Source: Xenorhabdus sp. BG5
GTDB taxonomy: Bacteria > Pseudomonadota > Gammaproteobacteria > Enterobacterales > Enterobacteriaceae
DNA: 64,000 bases
Assembly (NCBI RefSeq): GCF_015163665.1
Contig: NZ_JADEUG010000003.1
Location: 89,697-153,696 of the forward strand
Direction of reading: 5' to 3'
Shown here: piece by piece, positions 1 to 10,440 of the stretch
Layout of the letters: the number at the start of each line of letters is the position of its first letter
Position numbering within the stretch: the stretch's first letter is position 1
Made by a program: the position numbers and the translations under genes
The notes under the pieces: model-generated
Database searches by the model: none
What the model was told of the DNA's origin: nothing
What the model saw: the letters and a program-made list of their open reading frames with translations, nothing else

Positions 1-265
1 GTTCATTATGGCGGAAATATTTCGCTGGTAATCGGGGTAACCCTTTCAGTAAGGCGGCGGTTTCTGGTCGCTCATGGGTTTCAACAACACCGACAATGAC
101 ATCTAACCCCTGCGCCAGTAGCCGTTGAGCTTCTTGCAGCATGGCATACGTTTTGCCGACCCCGGCACAAGCACCGAAAAATATTTTTAGTTTGCCGCGT
201 GGTTTTTCGTTTACCCGTGTCAGCAATTTATCAGGATCAGGGCGCTGCGGCTCATTGTGTTCCAT
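1..265 (-). CDS. kdpD: KdpD potassium sensor kinase, N-terminal part (cut by window edge)
   Basis: First 88 codons of the sensor histidine kinase that, with KdpE, induces the Kdp pump under potassium limitation. The visible part is the cytoplasmic N-terminal KdpD domain, starting MEHNEPQRPDPDKLL; it carries the Walker A-like FFGACAGVGKTYAM typical of this domain, followed by ETHERPETAALL. The start at 265 overlaps the end of kdpC by 14 bases, which implies translational coupling. The transmembrane and kinase domains and kdpE lie outside the window. Identification by family knowledge is firm; the gene's integrity cannot be judged. Confidence 0.95.
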   Translation of the reverse strand, partial: MEHNEPQRPDPDKLLTRVNEKPRGKLKIFFGACAGVGKTYAMLQEAQRLLAQGLDVIVGVVETHERPETAALLKGLPRLPAKYFRHNE

Positions 266-851
266 ATTCTGATCTTCCTCTTTGGTCCAGGTTATCTAAC
301 GCCAGATTCAGTTCCAGTACATTGACTATGGGTTGCCCCATATATTCCAGCAGAGGATATTGAATGTGTTGCTCAATGAGTTTATGGATAACTGCACGTG
401 GCATATGACGGGCTATCGCCACTCGTTGTGCCTGAAATTCTGCCGCTTCAGGGGATATATGGGGATCTAACCCGCTACCCGATGCCATGATTAAATCAAC
501 AGGGATTGGATAGGTTTCGGGATAGTTAAATAAACGTACCCGGATAATGTTTTGATGTATTTTTCTGCTCAATACAGGGTTGGTTACCGCAAGATTACTG
601 CCTCCAGATGACAGCGGGTTGTACGGCTTTTCGACTGTCATGGAAGGTCGCCCATGAAAATAGGTGGATTTGGTAAAATTTTGACCAATTAATTCGGAGC
701 CAACCAGTTTGCCATTCTGCTCTATTAGCGATCCTTTAGCTTGATAGGGAAATAAAAATTCTGATATTCCTGTTACCAGTAATGGATAGGCAATCCCCGT
801 GATTAAGCTAAGAAATACCAGCAGAACAATGGAAGAACGTAACCAGATCAT
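252..851 (-). CDS. kdpC: K(+)-transporting ATPase subunit KdpC
   Basis: Small subunit of the KdpFABC potassium pump in the inner membrane; in the family it stabilises the complex and helps nucleotide binding by KdpB. The protein has 199 residues against about 190 in E. coli. One N-terminal membrane segment (about residues 7-29) is followed by a periplasmic domain with the conserved YFHGRPS stretch and the SGSGLDPHIS motif near residue 125. It lies 56 bases downstream of kdpB and overlaps kdpD, so it belongs to the same transcript. No defect seen. Confidence 0.96.
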   Translation of the reverse strand: MIWLRSSIVLLVFLSLITGIAYPLLVTGISEFLFPYQAKGSLIEQNGKLVGSELIGQNFTKSTYFHGRPSMTVEKPYNPLSSGGSNLAVTNPVLSRKIHQNIIRVRLFNYPETYPIPVDLIMASGSGLDPHISPEAAEFQAQRVAIARHMPRAVIHKLIEQHIQYPLLEYMGQPIVNVLELNLALDNLDQRGRSEYGTQ

Positions 852-907
852 TTTTCATCACCTTATTTGAAGCACCGATTTTTAAATACGCTGTCGTAAA
901 AAGATCG

Positions 908-2974
908 TTAGTTAAACATTAAGGCAGTGAGCAATATGTCAATCAGCTTGATACCCACAAAAGGTACAAGCAGGCCACCAAGGCCATATAGCCATAGATT
1001 TCGGCGCAAGAGTGACAATGCATTCATTGGGTGGTAACTGACGCCTTTTAGGGCCAATGGCAGTAAAAAGATGATGATTATCGCATTGAAGATAACCGCA
1101 GACAGTACCGCCGATTCTGGAGAATGCAGGTGCATGATATTCAACACATTAAGTTGTGGATACGTGACCGAAAAGGCGGCGGGAATGATGGCAAAATATT
1201 TAGCAATATCATTGGCAATACTGAATGTGGTTAAAGCCCCGCGGGTCATTAGCATCTGCTTGCCAATATGGACAACTTCGATCAACTTGGTGGGATTGGA
1301 ATCCAGGTCAACCATATTGCCTGCCTCTTTCGCTGCCTGTGTGCCTGAATTCATGGCAACGGCAACATCTGCTTGTGCCAGCGCTGGCGCATCGTTTGTA
1401 CCATCACCTGTCATGGCAACCAGACGCCCTTCGGATTGATATTGGCGGATAAGAGCAAGTTTCGCTTCGGGAGTGGCTTCTGCCAGAAAGTCATCAACGC
1501 CTGCTTCGGCGGCAATGGCTGCGGCGGTGAGATGATTGTCACCCGTGATCATGACAGTCTTGATCCCCATTTTGCGCATTTCATTGAAGCGTTCTTTAAT
1601 TCCGCCTTTCACAATATCTTTTAAGGCAACAACGCCCAAAACCTGCTGGTTCTCAGCAACAACCAGCGGTGTTCCCCCTTTATGTGCAACTTGCTGTACC
1701 AGTTGGTCAATTACATCCGGGAAATGGCTATGATTAGCTTCAATATGGCGGCGAATAGCATCGACAGCGCCTTTGCGGATCAGGCGATTACCAATATTGA
1801 CTCCACTCATGCGCGTCATTGCGGAGAAGGGGACAAATGTCGCGTTTAATTCTCGCAGATCACGTTCACGCATATTGAAACGTTGTTTTGCTAAAATCAC
1901 AATACTGCGTCCTTCCGGTGTTTCATCTGCAAGAGAAGAGAGTTGAGCAGCATCAGCCAACTGCCGTTCCGTGACGCCCGATGCGGGTAAAAATTGGGAC
2001 GCCTGACGATTTCCTAGCGTGATAGTGCCCGTTTTATCGAGTAGCAAAACATCGACATCCCCAGCGGCTTCAACGGCTCGACCGCTGGTAGCAATAACGT
2101 TGGCTCCCAACATTCGGCTCATACCCGCAACGCCAATAGCTGACAGTAATCCACCAATGGTGGTGGGGATCAGGCAAACCAGTAAAGCAATCAATACCGT
2201 AAGTGTAATAGGCGCGCCAGATTGGTTAGCCTGAACGCTAAACAAGGAAAAAGGCAGCAGACTGACACAGACCAACAGAAAAATAATGGTCAGCGCAGTG
2301 AGCAGAATGGTGAGGGCGATTTCATTGGGTGTTTTACGTCGCCTGGCACCTTCAACCATGGAGATCATCCTGTCTAAAAAGGTTTCTCCCGGATTGACGG
2401 TGCATTCGACGATTAACCAATCTGATAAAACTCGCGTACCACCGGTGACAGAGGAAAAATCGCCGCCGGATTCGCGGATAACTGGCGCCGATTCTCCTGT
2501 AATAGCACTTTCATCAACGGAAGCGCCTCCTTCAAGGACTTCTCCATCACAAGGAATAATTTCTCCGGTTTCCACCAGTACAATATCGCCTTTGCGTAAG
2601 GTGTCAGAAGTGACTTTTTCTTTTGCGGCCTCACGGTTGGATGATGCCAGTTTGGTTGCCCAATTAGTTCTTTTTACCCCTTTCAGACTGGATGCTTGAG
2701 CCTTGCTACGCCCTTCAGCCAGCGCTTCTGCAAAGTTGGCAAACAGTACGGTAAACCATAACCAGAGAGCAATAGAGCCGGTAAAAAGTGCGCTGCCCGT
2801 TAATTGCCCCACTAATATGCCGATCCATAAGGTGGTGGTCAGGCAACTTCCCATATAAACAACGAACATGACCGGATTGCGCCATTGTTGAGCTGGATGA
2901 CATTTTTTAAACGAATCGATAAGTGCATGGCGAAGTAAAGTCGGTTCGAATAATACTTGTTGTTTGTTTTTCAT
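908..2974 (-). CDS. kdpB: K(+)-transporting P-type ATPase catalytic subunit KdpB
   Basis: Catalytic subunit of the Kdp pump; it hydrolyses ATP through a phospho-aspartate intermediate. The 688 residues (682 in E. coli) show the P-type hallmarks: the TGES actuator loop at residues 159-162, the phosphorylation motif DKTGT with Asp313, and the hinge motif [11 protein letters not shown]. Ser162 in TGES is the residue reported as an inhibitory phosphorylation site in the E. coli protein. Membrane helices flank these domains. It starts 16 bases after the kdpA stop and is part of kdpFABCD. Confidence 0.98.
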   Translation of the reverse strand: MKNKQQVLFEPTLLRHALIDSFKKCHPAQQWRNPVMFVVYMGSCLTTTLWIGILVGQLTGSALFTGSIALWLWFTVLFANFAEALAEGRSKAQASSLKGVKRTNWATKLASSNREAAKEKVTSDTLRKGDIVLVETGEIIPCDGEVLEGGASVDESAITGESAPVIRESGGDFSSVTGGTRVLSDWLIVECTVNPGETFLDRMISMVEGARRRKTPNEIALTILLTALTIIFLLVCVSLLPFSLFSVQANQSGAPITLTVLIALLVCLIPTTIGGLLSAIGVAGMSRMLGANVIATSGRAVEAAGDVDVLLLDKTGTITLGNRQASQFLPASGVTERQLADAAQLSSLADETPEGRSIVILAKQRFNMRERDLRELNATFVPFSAMTRMSGVNIGNRLIRKGAVDAIRRHIEANHSHFPDVIDQLVQQVAHKGGTPLVVAENQQVLGVVALKDIVKGGIKERFNEMRKMGIKTVMITGDNHLTAAAIAAEAGVDDFLAEATPEAKLALIRQYQSEGRLVAMTGDGTNDAPALAQADVAVAMNSGTQAAKEAGNMVDLDSNPTKLIEVVHIGKQMLMTRGALTTFSIANDIAKYFAIIPAAFSVTYPQLNVLNIMHLHSPESAVLSAVIFNAIIIIFLLPLALKGVSYHPMNALSLLRRNLWLYGLGGLLVPFVGIKLIDILLTALMFN

Positions 2975-2990
2975 GCGTTACCTCACATTC

Positions 2991-4688
2991 TCACGGCCAA
3001 AGTTGTAGATGTTCTGCGATAGGGCCAAGAGCCAGAGAAGGAATAAACGTAAGAGCACCGATCAGTAAAATGACCAGAATTAATAATCCAATGAAGAGCG
3101 AGCCGTGAGTCGGTAAGGTGCCGCTGCTAATCGGTTGGCGTTTTTTATTCACCATAGAACCTGCGATTGCCAGAACAGGCAGAATGATACCAAAGCGTCC
3201 AAGAAACATGATGATGCTCAACAATAGGTTGTAAAAGACACTGTTGGCGTTGAGTCCGGCAAAAGCACTGCCGTTGTTGTTGGCTGCGGATGAGAAAGCA
3301 TAAAGCACTTCGGTGAAACCATGAGCGCCGGGATTTGCAATAGCGCTGCGACCTGCGTCGATTGAAATTGCCAAAGCCGTGCCTAATAAGACAAGCGAAG
3401 GCGTGATTAAAATTGCCAGTGCGACCATTTTCATGTCATAGACATCAATTTTTTTGCCTAAGTATTCTGGTGCGCGGCCAATCATCAAGCCCGCAATAAA
3501 TACAGCCAGCAAAACGAACAATAATATGCCATAAAGACCAGAACCCGCCCCACCGAATATGACTTCCCCAATTTGCATCAACCAGAGCGGTATCATTCCA
3601 CCCAGTGCGGTAAAGGAGTCATGCATTGCATTTACGGCACCACAGGAAGCGGATGTCGTCACAACGCTATAGAGAGAAGAGGCAAGGATACCAAAGCGGG
3701 TTTCTTTGCCTTCCATATTAAAGTGGTTACCGATATTGGGATGTATGAGCTGGGTATTGCCTGCGGTTTCGGCATACATCACAACGCTGGTGGCAATAAT
3801 GAAAATAATGCTCACTGCCCACAGCAGGGCATATCCCTGACGGTTGTCGCCAACAACCAGACCGAATGCGAAACATAATGCACAAGGGATCAAGAAAATA
3901 GCCAGGATCTGGACAAAGTTACTCAGTGAAGTTGGGTTTTCAAATGGATGGGCTGAGTTTGCTCCAAAAAATCCTCCGCCATTAGTTCCTAAAAGTTTTA
4001 TCGCTTCTTGGGAAGCGACTGGACCCATAGGAAGCCATTGTTGTTGCCCCTCAAGAGAGTGGATGAGGAGATAGGGAGAAAAGTTTTGAATAACGCCTTG
4101 ACTGACAAAGAATAAGGCCACAATGATCGCAAGTGGAAGTAAGAGATATATTGTGATACGTGTAATGTCTATCCACGCATTTCCCACTGTTTTAGTGCCT
4201 TGACGGGAAAATGCCCGTATTAAGGCAAAAGCCACAGCAATTCCCGTTGCCGCAGACAGAAAATTCTGAACAGTTAATCCGGCCATTTGGCTCAGGTAAC
4301 TGAGGGTATTTTCTCCGCTATAAGCTTGCCAATTGGTATTAGTGATAAAACTGATTGCGGTATTAAGTGCCAGATCCCATCTCATACCAACAAAATGTTG
4401 TGGGTTCAGTGGCAGGTTGCCTTGGCTGATTAGCAGGGTAAACAGTAGTAATAGCCCGGCGATGTTGAATATAAGGATGGTGAGAGCATACTGCCACCAG
4501 TTCATTTCTTTGACATTGCTACCCGGTTTTTGCAGGCCACAACAACGCCATAAGATGGTTTCTGTTTTGGTCAGCCAGTGAGGTAGCTCTCCTTCGACGA
4601 GTCTGGCAATCAGGATACCAAGCGGTTTACCCAATAGAAATAGTATGAGCAGGAAACTGGCAATCAGTAAAAAAGCGGATATTGCCAT
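2991..4688 (-). CDS. kdpA: K(+)-transporting ATPase subunit KdpA
   Basis: Potassium-binding channel-like subunit of the Kdp pump. It has 565 residues and about ten hydrophobic segments. The selectivity-filter style stretch [20 protein letters not shown] is present, as are the later CGAVNAMHD and [10 protein letters not shown] loops, which are the four-fold filter repeats typical of this family. It follows kdpF directly: the kdpF stop begins at the base next to the kdpA start. High-affinity uptake is known to be made only when external potassium is scarce. Confidence 0.98.
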   Translation of the reverse strand: MAISAFLLIASFLLILFLLGKPLGILIARLVEGELPHWLTKTETILWRCCGLQKPGSNVKEMNWWQYALTILIFNIAGLLLLFTLLISQGNLPLNPQHFVGMRWDLALNTAISFITNTNWQAYSGENTLSYLSQMAGLTVQNFLSAATGIAVAFALIRAFSRQGTKTVGNAWIDITRITIYLLLPLAIIVALFFVSQGVIQNFSPYLLIHSLEGQQQWLPMGPVASQEAIKLLGTNGGGFFGANSAHPFENPTSLSNFVQILAIFLIPCALCFAFGLVVGDNRQGYALLWAVSIIFIIATSVVMYAETAGNTQLIHPNIGNHFNMEGKETRFGILASSLYSVVTTSASCGAVNAMHDSFTALGGMIPLWLMQIGEVIFGGAGSGLYGILLFVLLAVFIAGLMIGRAPEYLGKKIDVYDMKMVALAILITPSLVLLGTALAISIDAGRSAIANPGAHGFTEVLYAFSSAANNNGSAFAGLNANSVFYNLLLSIIMFLGRFGIILPVLAIAGSMVNKKRQPISSGTLPTHGSLFIGLLILVILLIGALTFIPSLALGPIAEHLQLWP

Positions 4689-4778
4689 TTAGAAATCCTC
4701 CGCATTCAATAACGCATAAATTAGGTAGACCAGTAATAGCATCACCAGAAAAATGCCAAGGATCAGAAAGATATTCAT
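4689..4778 (-). CDS. kdpF: K(+)-transporting ATPase small subunit KdpF
   Basis: A 29-residue single-pass membrane peptide, translated MNIFLILGIFLVM..., ending NAEDF. It is the first gene of the operon, abuts kdpA, and has a strong ribosome site (AAGGAGATA) just upstream. Size, hydrophobic composition and position match KdpF, which stabilises the KdpFABC complex in the membrane. Confidence 0.95.
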   Translation of the reverse strand: MNIFLILGIFLVMLLLVYLIYALLNAEDF

Positions 4779-5129
4779 GGTGGTGTATCTCCTTGCTTAT
4801 TTCTTCACGAAATAGTCAGTTACAGCATAGAAATACCATACAAAGAAGTTATTAAAAGGGTTCCTGAAAGCGTAAAAAAAGTATAAGTGATCTGTGGAAT
4901 TCATCGACAAAGCATCATAAAGCAAGTGTAGCAAACTATGTTGAGTTAATTTTTTGTTTTCAATTTGTTTGTTTTGTTTCTGTTTAAGAATGATTTTGTA
5001 ATTAAATTACGTAATCAGAGAAAAAAGGTGATTTATACCACTAAAAAAGTGGTCGGATGAGTAGTAAGTTTTCATTTTATCGGATAAAATTTTATGCATA
5101 TTACAGGTTAAGCCCATGAGGGGGTATCA
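4779..5129. other. kdp/ybfA divergent intergenic region
   Basis: About 350 AT-rich bases between kdpF (minus) and ybfA (plus). It holds the kdpF ribosome site, the candidate KdpE box and, near ybfA, a GGGGG ribosome site. No other gene or strong hairpin is seen. Confidence 0.7.
4871..4887 (-). promoter_or_regulatory. candidate KdpE binding site
   Basis: Read on the minus strand this is TTATACTTTTTTTACG, about 95 bases before the kdpF start. It closely resembles the T-rich KdpE operator that I recall upstream of E. coli kdpF (TTTATACTTTTTTTACA). The match is by eye and from memory. Potassium limitation would then act through KdpD/KdpE here. Confidence 0.7.
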
Positions 5130-5339
5130 ATGTCTATATATCGTGCATACTCTTGGCATCAGATTCTCTTGCGGCGTATTGGCGCTATATCACTGGGTGT
5201 CATTGCGTTTCCTGTTATGCTGTTTCGTCGTGATCGTGCCCGTTTTTATAGCTATCTGTATAAAGTATGGCGAAAAACCAGTGATAAGCCAGTATGGCTG
5301 GAATGTTCAGAAATGACTTTAGAGACTCGGAATCGCTAA
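5130..5339 (+). CDS. ybfA: YbfA-family small protein (DUF2517)
   Basis: A 69-residue basic protein, function unknown. It shares with E. coli YbfA the core RRIGAISLGVIAFPVMLFRR followed by DRARFYSYLYKVWRKTSDKPVW, and as in E. coli it sits next to the kdp operon in divergent orientation. One hydrophobic segment (about residues 17-31) suggests a membrane-associated protein. The ATG at 5130 has a GGGGG-type ribosome site a few bases upstream. An overlapping frame starting at 5116 is a shadow. Confidence 0.85.
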   Translation: MSIYRAYSWHQILLRRIGAISLGVIAFPVMLFRRDRARFYSYLYKVWRKTSDKPVWLECSEMTLETRNR

Positions 5340-5378
5340 AATGGCATGATGACTGAGCCTAATCAGGCATACGCATTA

Positions 5379-5436
5379 AACTTCAAGTTACAACACGATA
5401 TGAAATCACACGCATCTTGAAGTTAGATTGGTATAG
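5379..5436. repeat. dispersed palindromic repeat, copy A
   Basis: Inverted arms AACTTCAAG (5379-5387) and CTTGAAGTT (5416-5424), then AGATTGGTATAG. The right arm and flank are almost identical to the copy at 42730-42824. Related, more degenerate copies lie near 40792 and 60443. Confidence 0.75.
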
Positions 5437-5442
5437 TATCTT

Positions 5443-5481
5443 GGCACCTTGTCGGTTTATGCTGGCAAGGTGTTTTGTTTT
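5443..5481 (+). terminator. rho-independent terminator after ybfA
   Basis: Stem CACCTTG (5445-5451) / CAAGGTG (5466-5472) with a 14-base loop, followed by TTTTGTTTT. Confidence 0.7.
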
Positions 5482-5572
5482 ATATTGGATTTATAACCAA
5501 TCTATTTTGACTTAATCCATGGCAGGTATGTATTTTATGATGAAGAAAATGCTAAGTGACAAGGAGAATGTG

Positions 5573-6316
5573 ATGAACAATGTTGAATTGGAGCATGTGC
5601 TCAATACGGAATTGAAAATCCGTGAATTTCAAGATTACGCTCCCAATGGATTACAGGTGGAAGGCCGCCCTCATGTTCAACGAGTAATTACAGGCGTGAC
5701 AGCCTGCCAGGCACTGTTGGATGAAGCCGTTCGCCTTGAGGCGGATGCTGTCATCGTTCATCATGGATATTTTTGGAAGAATGAATCTCCGGTTATCCGT
5801 GGCATGAAGCGTCGCCGTTTGCAAACACTGCTTTGTAATGATATCAACCTGTATGGCTATCATCTTCCGTTAGATGCTCATCCTGTTTTGGGTAACAATA
5901 TCCAATTGGCCCGTCAGATGGGTGCAAAGGTTATCGGTGAGATTGATACTCTTCTTCCTCATGGTGCTTTTGATCAACCTATTACACCGGCAGAATTGAC
6001 TGAGCGTCTCGAAAAAAGTCTGGAGAGAAAGATACTGCATTGTGGTGATAATGCACCCGAAGAGATCCGTACACTGGCATGGTGTACAGGTGGTGGTCAA
6101 AGTTTTATCGAACAGGCGGCAGAGTTTGGTGTTGATGCCTTTGTGACAGGAGAGGTATCAGAAAAAACGATCCATGTTGCCCGTGAAATGGGACTGCATT
6201 TTTTTGCGGCAGGGCACCATGCGACAGAGCGCTATGGCATCAAAGCGCTCAGTGAATGGCTGGTGAATAATTATGGGTTGGATGTGACTTTTATCGATAT
6301 TCCTAATCCGGCTTGA
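5573..6316 (+). CDS. ybgI: Nif3-like dinuclear metal protein YbgI
   Basis: Member of the Nif3/YbgI family, toroidal hexamers with two metal ions per subunit; the biochemical role is unsettled. From the ATG at 5573 (ribosome site AAGGAG) the product is 247 residues, the same as E. coli YbgI, so an in-frame ATG at 5519 is probably not used. Metal ligands are visible: VIVHHGYFW near residue 62, LPLDAHP near residue 100, and GHHATERYG near residue 215. In E. coli this gene also lies between kdp and gltA, but the genes around it there (phr, pxpBCA, nei) are absent here. Confidence 0.93.
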   Translation: MNNVELEHVLNTELKIREFQDYAPNGLQVEGRPHVQRVITGVTACQALLDEAVRLEADAVIVHHGYFWKNESPVIRGMKRRRLQTLLCNDINLYGYHLPLDAHPVLGNNIQLARQMGAKVIGEIDTLLPHGAFDQPITPAELTERLEKSLERKILHCGDNAPEEIRTLAWCTGGGQSFIEQAAEFGVDAFVTGEVSEKTIHVAREMGLHFFAAGHHATERYGIKALSEWLVNNYGLDVTFIDIPNPA

Positions 6317-6336
6317 TTTTTTAGTGAATTTATATC

Positions 6337-6376
6337 GCCCCGAATTTTATTTCCATTTTGGGAAGTGGGGCTTTTT
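6337..6376 (+). terminator. candidate terminator after ybgI
   Basis: GCCCC (6337-6341) pairs with GGGGC (6367-6371) and TTTTT follows. It overlaps the 3' end of the convergent MFS gene. The stem is short and the loop long, so moderate support only. Confidence 0.4.
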
Positions 6377-7540
6377 ATCTTGAAAGAGAGATAAAACAAT
6401 CATTGCGATCCCACAACATATTAATACGCTGCCTAATGCCTGACTCCAGCCTGCCAATGCCAAACCAAGTCCCAGTAGCAAATAGTAAAACAGCCCAAGT
6501 AAAGCACCCGCTGTACCTAGCCTATCTGAATAGTTAGTTAATGCAGAAGCTAAAATATTCGGGATCGCCAGCCCATAAGCGATAACTATTCCTAATATTG
6601 GAAAAATAAAGAACCCGCTATTTTCGAGCAAGTATACACCGATCCCACTGAATAAACTGATTAATGAGGCAAGAGCAACTAATTGAGTTGATATCCATTG
6701 TTGCTTTAATAGATATTTGTTTAATAGTGAACCTAATCCAACGCCGAAAGTTAATAACAAACCAGTATAACCAAATACTTTCTGTGATAATCCAAATTGT
6801 TGGAAACGAAATGGCGCTAATTGGTAATAGCTAAATAAACAAATATTGAAAAATGCGATCAAAAACGCATTTCGCCAAATTGAAATATCTTTAAGCATCA
6901 TAATGACTGTGCTGAATAAAGCCACTTTTGTTACGTCAGTTGGTCGGGTTTCTGGTAATCGGGCAAGAGACCAACAGATCAGGGTAACCGCCAGAATAAT
7001 TAACCCAGCAAAGATTGCCCTATAGCCAGCAAAATAGTTCAATGTTGAACCACTGAGCATGCCAATGGCAGGGCTGATTGCTAAGGCAATTCCCATGACA
7101 GAAAAGACTCGTGTTAACTCTTCCCCATGATAAATATCACGCATAATGGTTTGTGTGCCGACAGAGCCAACTGCGGCCCCGAAAGCAGACAGCATTCGGG
7201 CAACGAGTAATAACCAAAATTGTTGTGTCAATAATGCCAGCAGGGAAGCGAGGCCATAGAGTGATAGGCCAGCAATAATAGTTAGACGTCTGCCAATGAC
7301 ATCACACATACGTCCCCATACAACAATACCAAGGGCAAAAGCAAAAAAGTAGAGTGATAATGTTTGGGCAGCTTGCTTTGGGTTGACGGAAAATCCGTCG
7401 GCAATACTGGTTAATGCAGGGCTATAGATGGTTTCTACGATCTGCGGGAACATCATCAGGGCAATAGCGAGCCAAAGTGATGGTTTAGTTTGCATGATTT
7501 TTTTCTTTTGCTGATAAGTCATGGCTTGAAAGGTTAGCAT
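6347..7540 (-). CDS. MFS drug-efflux transporter (Bcr/CflA-like, DHA1)
   Basis: A 397-residue inner-membrane protein with about twelve hydrophobic segments. TM1 carries the EtIYSPALTSIADGF signature of Bcr/CflA-type drug:proton antiporters, and the loop between TM2 and TM3 carries GRMCDVIGRR, the MFS motif A. Substrate unknown. It diverges from an AraC-family regulator 75 bases away, the usual layout for an efflux pump with its own regulator. The start is uncertain: in-frame ATGs at 7540, 7522 and 7495 exist, none with a good ribosome site. The pair is absent between ybgI and gltA in E. coli, so it is accessory here. Confidence 0.85.
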   Translation of the reverse strand: MLTFQAMTYQQKKKIMQTKPSLWLAIALMMFPQIVETIYSPALTSIADGFSVNPKQAAQTLSLYFFAFALGIVVWGRMCDVIGRRLTIIAGLSLYGLASLLALLTQQFWLLLVARMLSAFGAAVGSVGTQTIMRDIYHGEELTRVFSVMGIALAISPAIGMLSGSTLNYFAGYRAIFAGLIILAVTLICWSLARLPETRPTDVTKVALFSTVIMMLKDISIWRNAFLIAFFNICLFSYYQLAPFRFQQFGLSQKVFGYTGLLLTFGVGLGSLLNKYLLKQQWISTQLVALASLISLFSGIGVYLLENSGFFIFPILGIVIAYGLAIPNILASALTNYSDRLGTAGALLGLFYYLLLGLGLALAGWSQALGSVLICCGIAMIVLSLFQDKKPHFPKWK

Positions 7541-7615
7541 TATGGTCGCTGTCTCTTTATGATAATAAAGACCATTTATTTATTTAATCGGACATTAAAT
7601 CAGAAGGAATGAATT

Positions 7616-8401
7616 ATGGTGTGGCTGCAACAAAGTGATTATTTTGATCCTGATAACCTGGATATGCCTGTGATAGGGATTGCCGCAGAGATGGGGCAAC
7701 ACGATTCTGGTTTTCATCAACATGATATGGGGCAATTGTTGTTTACTCAGCGGGGCTGTATCAAGATCACATTGGAAAACCAGATCTCTGTTTTACCCCC
7801 AACCAGGGTGGCCTGGATACCTCCCAGGACACGGCATCGGGTAGAAATGCGTGGCTCTGTAGGCTACCGTTCTATTTATTTAAATTCTAATTATTTGAAA
7901 TCTCTTGAAATGGAGTCACTTTCGACGCGAAGTGAAGTATTAGAAGCTACGCCACTATTACAGGCTCTTTTAGAGCGTATAGCGATATCTTCTTTTGACT
8001 CTGATTGGCATCAGGGAAAAGGCGCAAATTTGTTAGTACTATTTTTTGATGAAATTCGCGAGGCACGTAGGGAACCAACTTTATTGCCGTTACCTTTTGA
8101 TCGGCGTTTAGCACATTTATCATTTGATCAATTGCCGTCACCATTACACATATTAGCGACTTATATTGGCGCCAGTGAGAAAACCATTACCCGGATATTT
8201 CAGCGTGAAACAGGAATGAATTATCAACAGTGGCGGCAGCAATGGCGATTGGTAAAGGCAATAGAGTTATTGGCGCAGAATAAAACGTTATCCTATGTTG
8301 CACAGGAACTCGGTTTTGCTAATGATAGTGCGTTTGTGACATTTTTTCGCAAAATCATGGGGAGACCACCAAGGGAATATATGGCAGGTTCAAAGAGCTA
8401 A
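7616..8401 (+). CDS. AraC-family regulator with N-terminal cupin
   Basis: A 261-residue transcription regulator. Residues about 20-100 form a cupin sensor domain (HQHDMGQLLFTQRG, then PPTRVAWIPPRTRHRV), and residues about 160-255 form the two-helix AraC DNA-binding domain (ASEKTITRIFQRETGMNYQQ, then YVAQELGFANDSAFVTFFRK). The layout resembles NimR of E. coli. The ribosome site AAGGAA precedes the ATG. Its divergent partner is the MFS transporter, its likely target; effector unknown. Confidence 0.9.
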   Translation: MVWLQQSDYFDPDNLDMPVIGIAAEMGQHDSGFHQHDMGQLLFTQRGCIKITLENQISVLPPTRVAWIPPRTRHRVEMRGSVGYRSIYLNSNYLKSLEMESLSTRSEVLEATPLLQALLERIAISSFDSDWHQGKGANLLVLFFDEIREARREPTLLPLPFDRRLAHLSFDQLPSPLHILATYIGASEKTITRIFQRETGMNYQQWRQQWRLVKAIELLAQNKTLSYVAQELGFANDSAFVTFFRKIMGRPPREYMAGSKS

Positions 8402-8429
8402 AACAAAACTATACCTCTAATAAAAACTA

Positions 8430-8467
8430 CACCTCTAATATCAGAATAAAAACTGACATAAGAGGTG
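8430..8467. terminator. hairpin between convergent araC-type gene and gltA
   Basis: Arms at 8430-8444 and 8453-8467 pair at 13 of 15 positions around an A-rich loop. On the minus strand it is followed by a T-rich stretch, so it can serve as the gltA terminator. A partial direct repeat of the left arm lies just before it. Confidence 0.55.
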
Positions 8468-8522
8468 CAGAAATACACTATTCAAAATGTGTCAGAATAT
8501 GACCAGAATGTGAATAGTCGTG

Positions 8523-9818
8523 TTATTGATTCAATGACTTTTTCAGCTGGCTCTTGAAATCGCGTTTCGTGTGACCAGTATAAAGCTGGCGCGGACGTGC
8601 GATCTTCAAGCCTTCATCGTGCATTTCATTCCAGTGTGCAATCCAGCCAATAGTACGGGCAATAGCAAAAATCACGGTGAACATGGTCGATGGAATACCC
8701 ATAGCTTTCAAGATAATGCCTGAATAGAAGTCGACGTTTGGATACAGTTTTTTCTCAATAAAGTACGGGTCATGCAAGGCAATACGCTCTAATTCCATTG
8801 CCACTTCCAGCAAACTGTCATTCAGACCAAGCTCATTTAGCACTTCATGGCAGGTTTCACGCATCACTGTTGCGCGAGGATCATAGTTTTTGTAAACACG
8901 ATGACCAAAACCCATCAGGCGGAAAGAGTCATTTTTGTCTTTAGCGCGAGCGATGAATTCAGGAATATGTTCGACAGTTTGGATCTCTTCCAGCATCCGC
9001 AAGCAGGCTTCATTTGCTCCACCATGCGCTGGTCCCCAAAGGGATGCAATACCCGCAGCAATACATGCAAATGGGTTGGCACCAGAAGAACCCGCAGTGC
9101 GTACCGTGGAAGTTGAAGCATTTTGTTCATGATCTGCATGCAGAATGAAAATGCGATCCATAGCGCGTTCTAATACTGGATTAACTTTATATTCCTCACA
9201 CGGTGTTGAGAACATCATGTACAGGAAGTTAGCAGAATAAGACAGATCGTTGCGTGGATAAACAAAAGGTTGTCCAAGGGAATATTTGTAACACATTGCC
9301 GCAACAGTTGGCATTTTGGACAGCAGGCGGTAAGCAGTGATTTCACGGTGGCGAGGATTATGGACATCCAGAGCATCATGATAAAAGGCCGCTAGTGCGC
9401 CTGTAACGCCACAAAGTACAGCCATTGGATGGGAATCACGGCGGAAGCCATGGAACAGACGGGTAATCTGTTCATGGATCATAGTATGGCGAGTCACCGT
9501 CGTTTTAAATTTTTCGTATTCTTCAGGAGTGGGGGGGTCGCCATATAGCAGAATGTAACAGACTTCCAGATAGGTCGATTCCGTTGCAAGCTGATCGATG
9601 GGAAAACCACGGTGTAGCAAAATGCCTTCATTGCCATCAATATAGGTGATTTTCGACTCACAGGAGGCAGTGGAAGTAAAACCTGGATCATAAGTATAGA
9701 AGCCTTTTGAGCCGAGGGTACGAACGTCAATCACTTCAGAACCTAGGGTCGGCGTTAGTACGTCTAGTTCGATAGCAGCTGAACCATTTATGTTCAACGT
9801 AGCCTTTTTATCAGCCAT
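8523..9818 (-). CDS. gltA: citrate synthase (type II)
   Basis: Condenses oxaloacetate and acetyl-CoA to citrate, the entry step of the TCA cycle, in the cytoplasm. It has 431 residues against 427 in E. coli. Visible signatures are [20 protein letters not shown] with the active-site His, then [15 protein letters not shown] with the second His, and the N-terminal beta-strand domain typical of the hexameric, NADH-inhibited Gram-negative enzyme. The ATG has the ribosome site AAGGAG. It diverges from sdhC across a 620-base regulatory spacer, as in E. coli. Confidence 0.98.
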   Translation of the reverse strand: MADKKATLNINGSAAIELDVLTPTLGSEVIDVRTLGSKGFYTYDPGFTSTASCESKITYIDGNEGILLHRGFPIDQLATESTYLEVCYILLYGDPPTPEEYEKFKTTVTRHTMIHEQITRLFHGFRRDSHPMAVLCGVTGALAAFYHDALDVHNPRHREITAYRLLSKMPTVAAMCYKYSLGQPFVYPRNDLSYSANFLYMMFSTPCEEYKVNPVLERAMDRIFILHADHEQNASTSTVRTAGSSGANPFACIAAGIASLWGPAHGGANEACLRMLEEIQTVEHIPEFIARAKDKNDSFRLMGFGHRVYKNYDPRATVMRETCHEVLNELGLNDSLLEVAMELERIALHDPYFIEKKLYPNVDFYSGIILKAMGIPSTMFTVIFAIARTIGWIAHWNEMHDEGLKIARPRQLYTGHTKRDFKSQLKKSLNQ

Positions 9819-10440
9819 TTATATCTCCTTAGCGCTTATTTTTATAACCCCTAACAACCAGATAGGCGCAATTTATACTGTGCCGAAGGCATTGTGCTAC
9901 CGGAGAGAATTTAAAATCAGGCTGGTATCACATTTAACGCTGAAATCTCATTACGGATGACAATGGTTTTCAGGTTGTTAAAAAGTTTTTGGAAGTTATG
10001 TTTAAAGTATTATTGACATAAAATGTTATCATTTTGTGCTTATATGATACTTTTGCATAACTTTTATTTTTCGTTAAGATTAATTTTTCATCATAAAATG
10101 ATGGCAAATAATATATAACGACATATATGTAAGATAAATGTTTAATCTTTGTCAAATGAGATTGTTAATTTTATGAAAAATGTTTGAAGCGTGATCTTTC
10201 TCACTGTTCAAGCTAAATGTTAATAATCATATTGTGTGGCAATTGTAATAACAATGTGAAGTACTTATACTTCTGGGAGGTCTCCGGATTATCCTGATGT
10301 AGGAGCACCCAGCGTAACCAAATCACAACTTTTGATGAACAGTAGGGATTGTTTAAGTTAATTATGTTGTGTCTTTGTATCCTCTTCGCGCTGTCTGATT
10401 TCCGCCCAGGACCGGAGGATGGAAAATAAAAAAAAGCTTT
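9819..10440. other. gltA/sdhC divergent regulatory region
   Basis: About 620 AT-rich bases holding promoters for gltA and for the sdh-suc operon. A candidate CRP site lies at 10190-10205, a small GAAGTACTTATACTTC hairpin near 10258, and a short leader frame begins at 10419. Minus-strand reading frames here look random in composition. Confidence 0.7.
10190..10205. promoter_or_regulatory. candidate CRP site upstream of sdhC
   Basis: CGTGA-N6-TCACT matches the CRP consensus TGTGA-N6-TCACA at 8 of 10 half-site positions. The distance to the sdhC start is about 240 bases. The E. coli sdh promoter is known to be CRP-activated; no experimental support here. Confidence 0.5.

Noticed and set aside
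9970..10155. 61-codon minus-strand frame in the gltA/sdhC region
   Set aside because: AT-driven Lys/Tyr/Asn-rich text in promoter DNA, no ribosome site.
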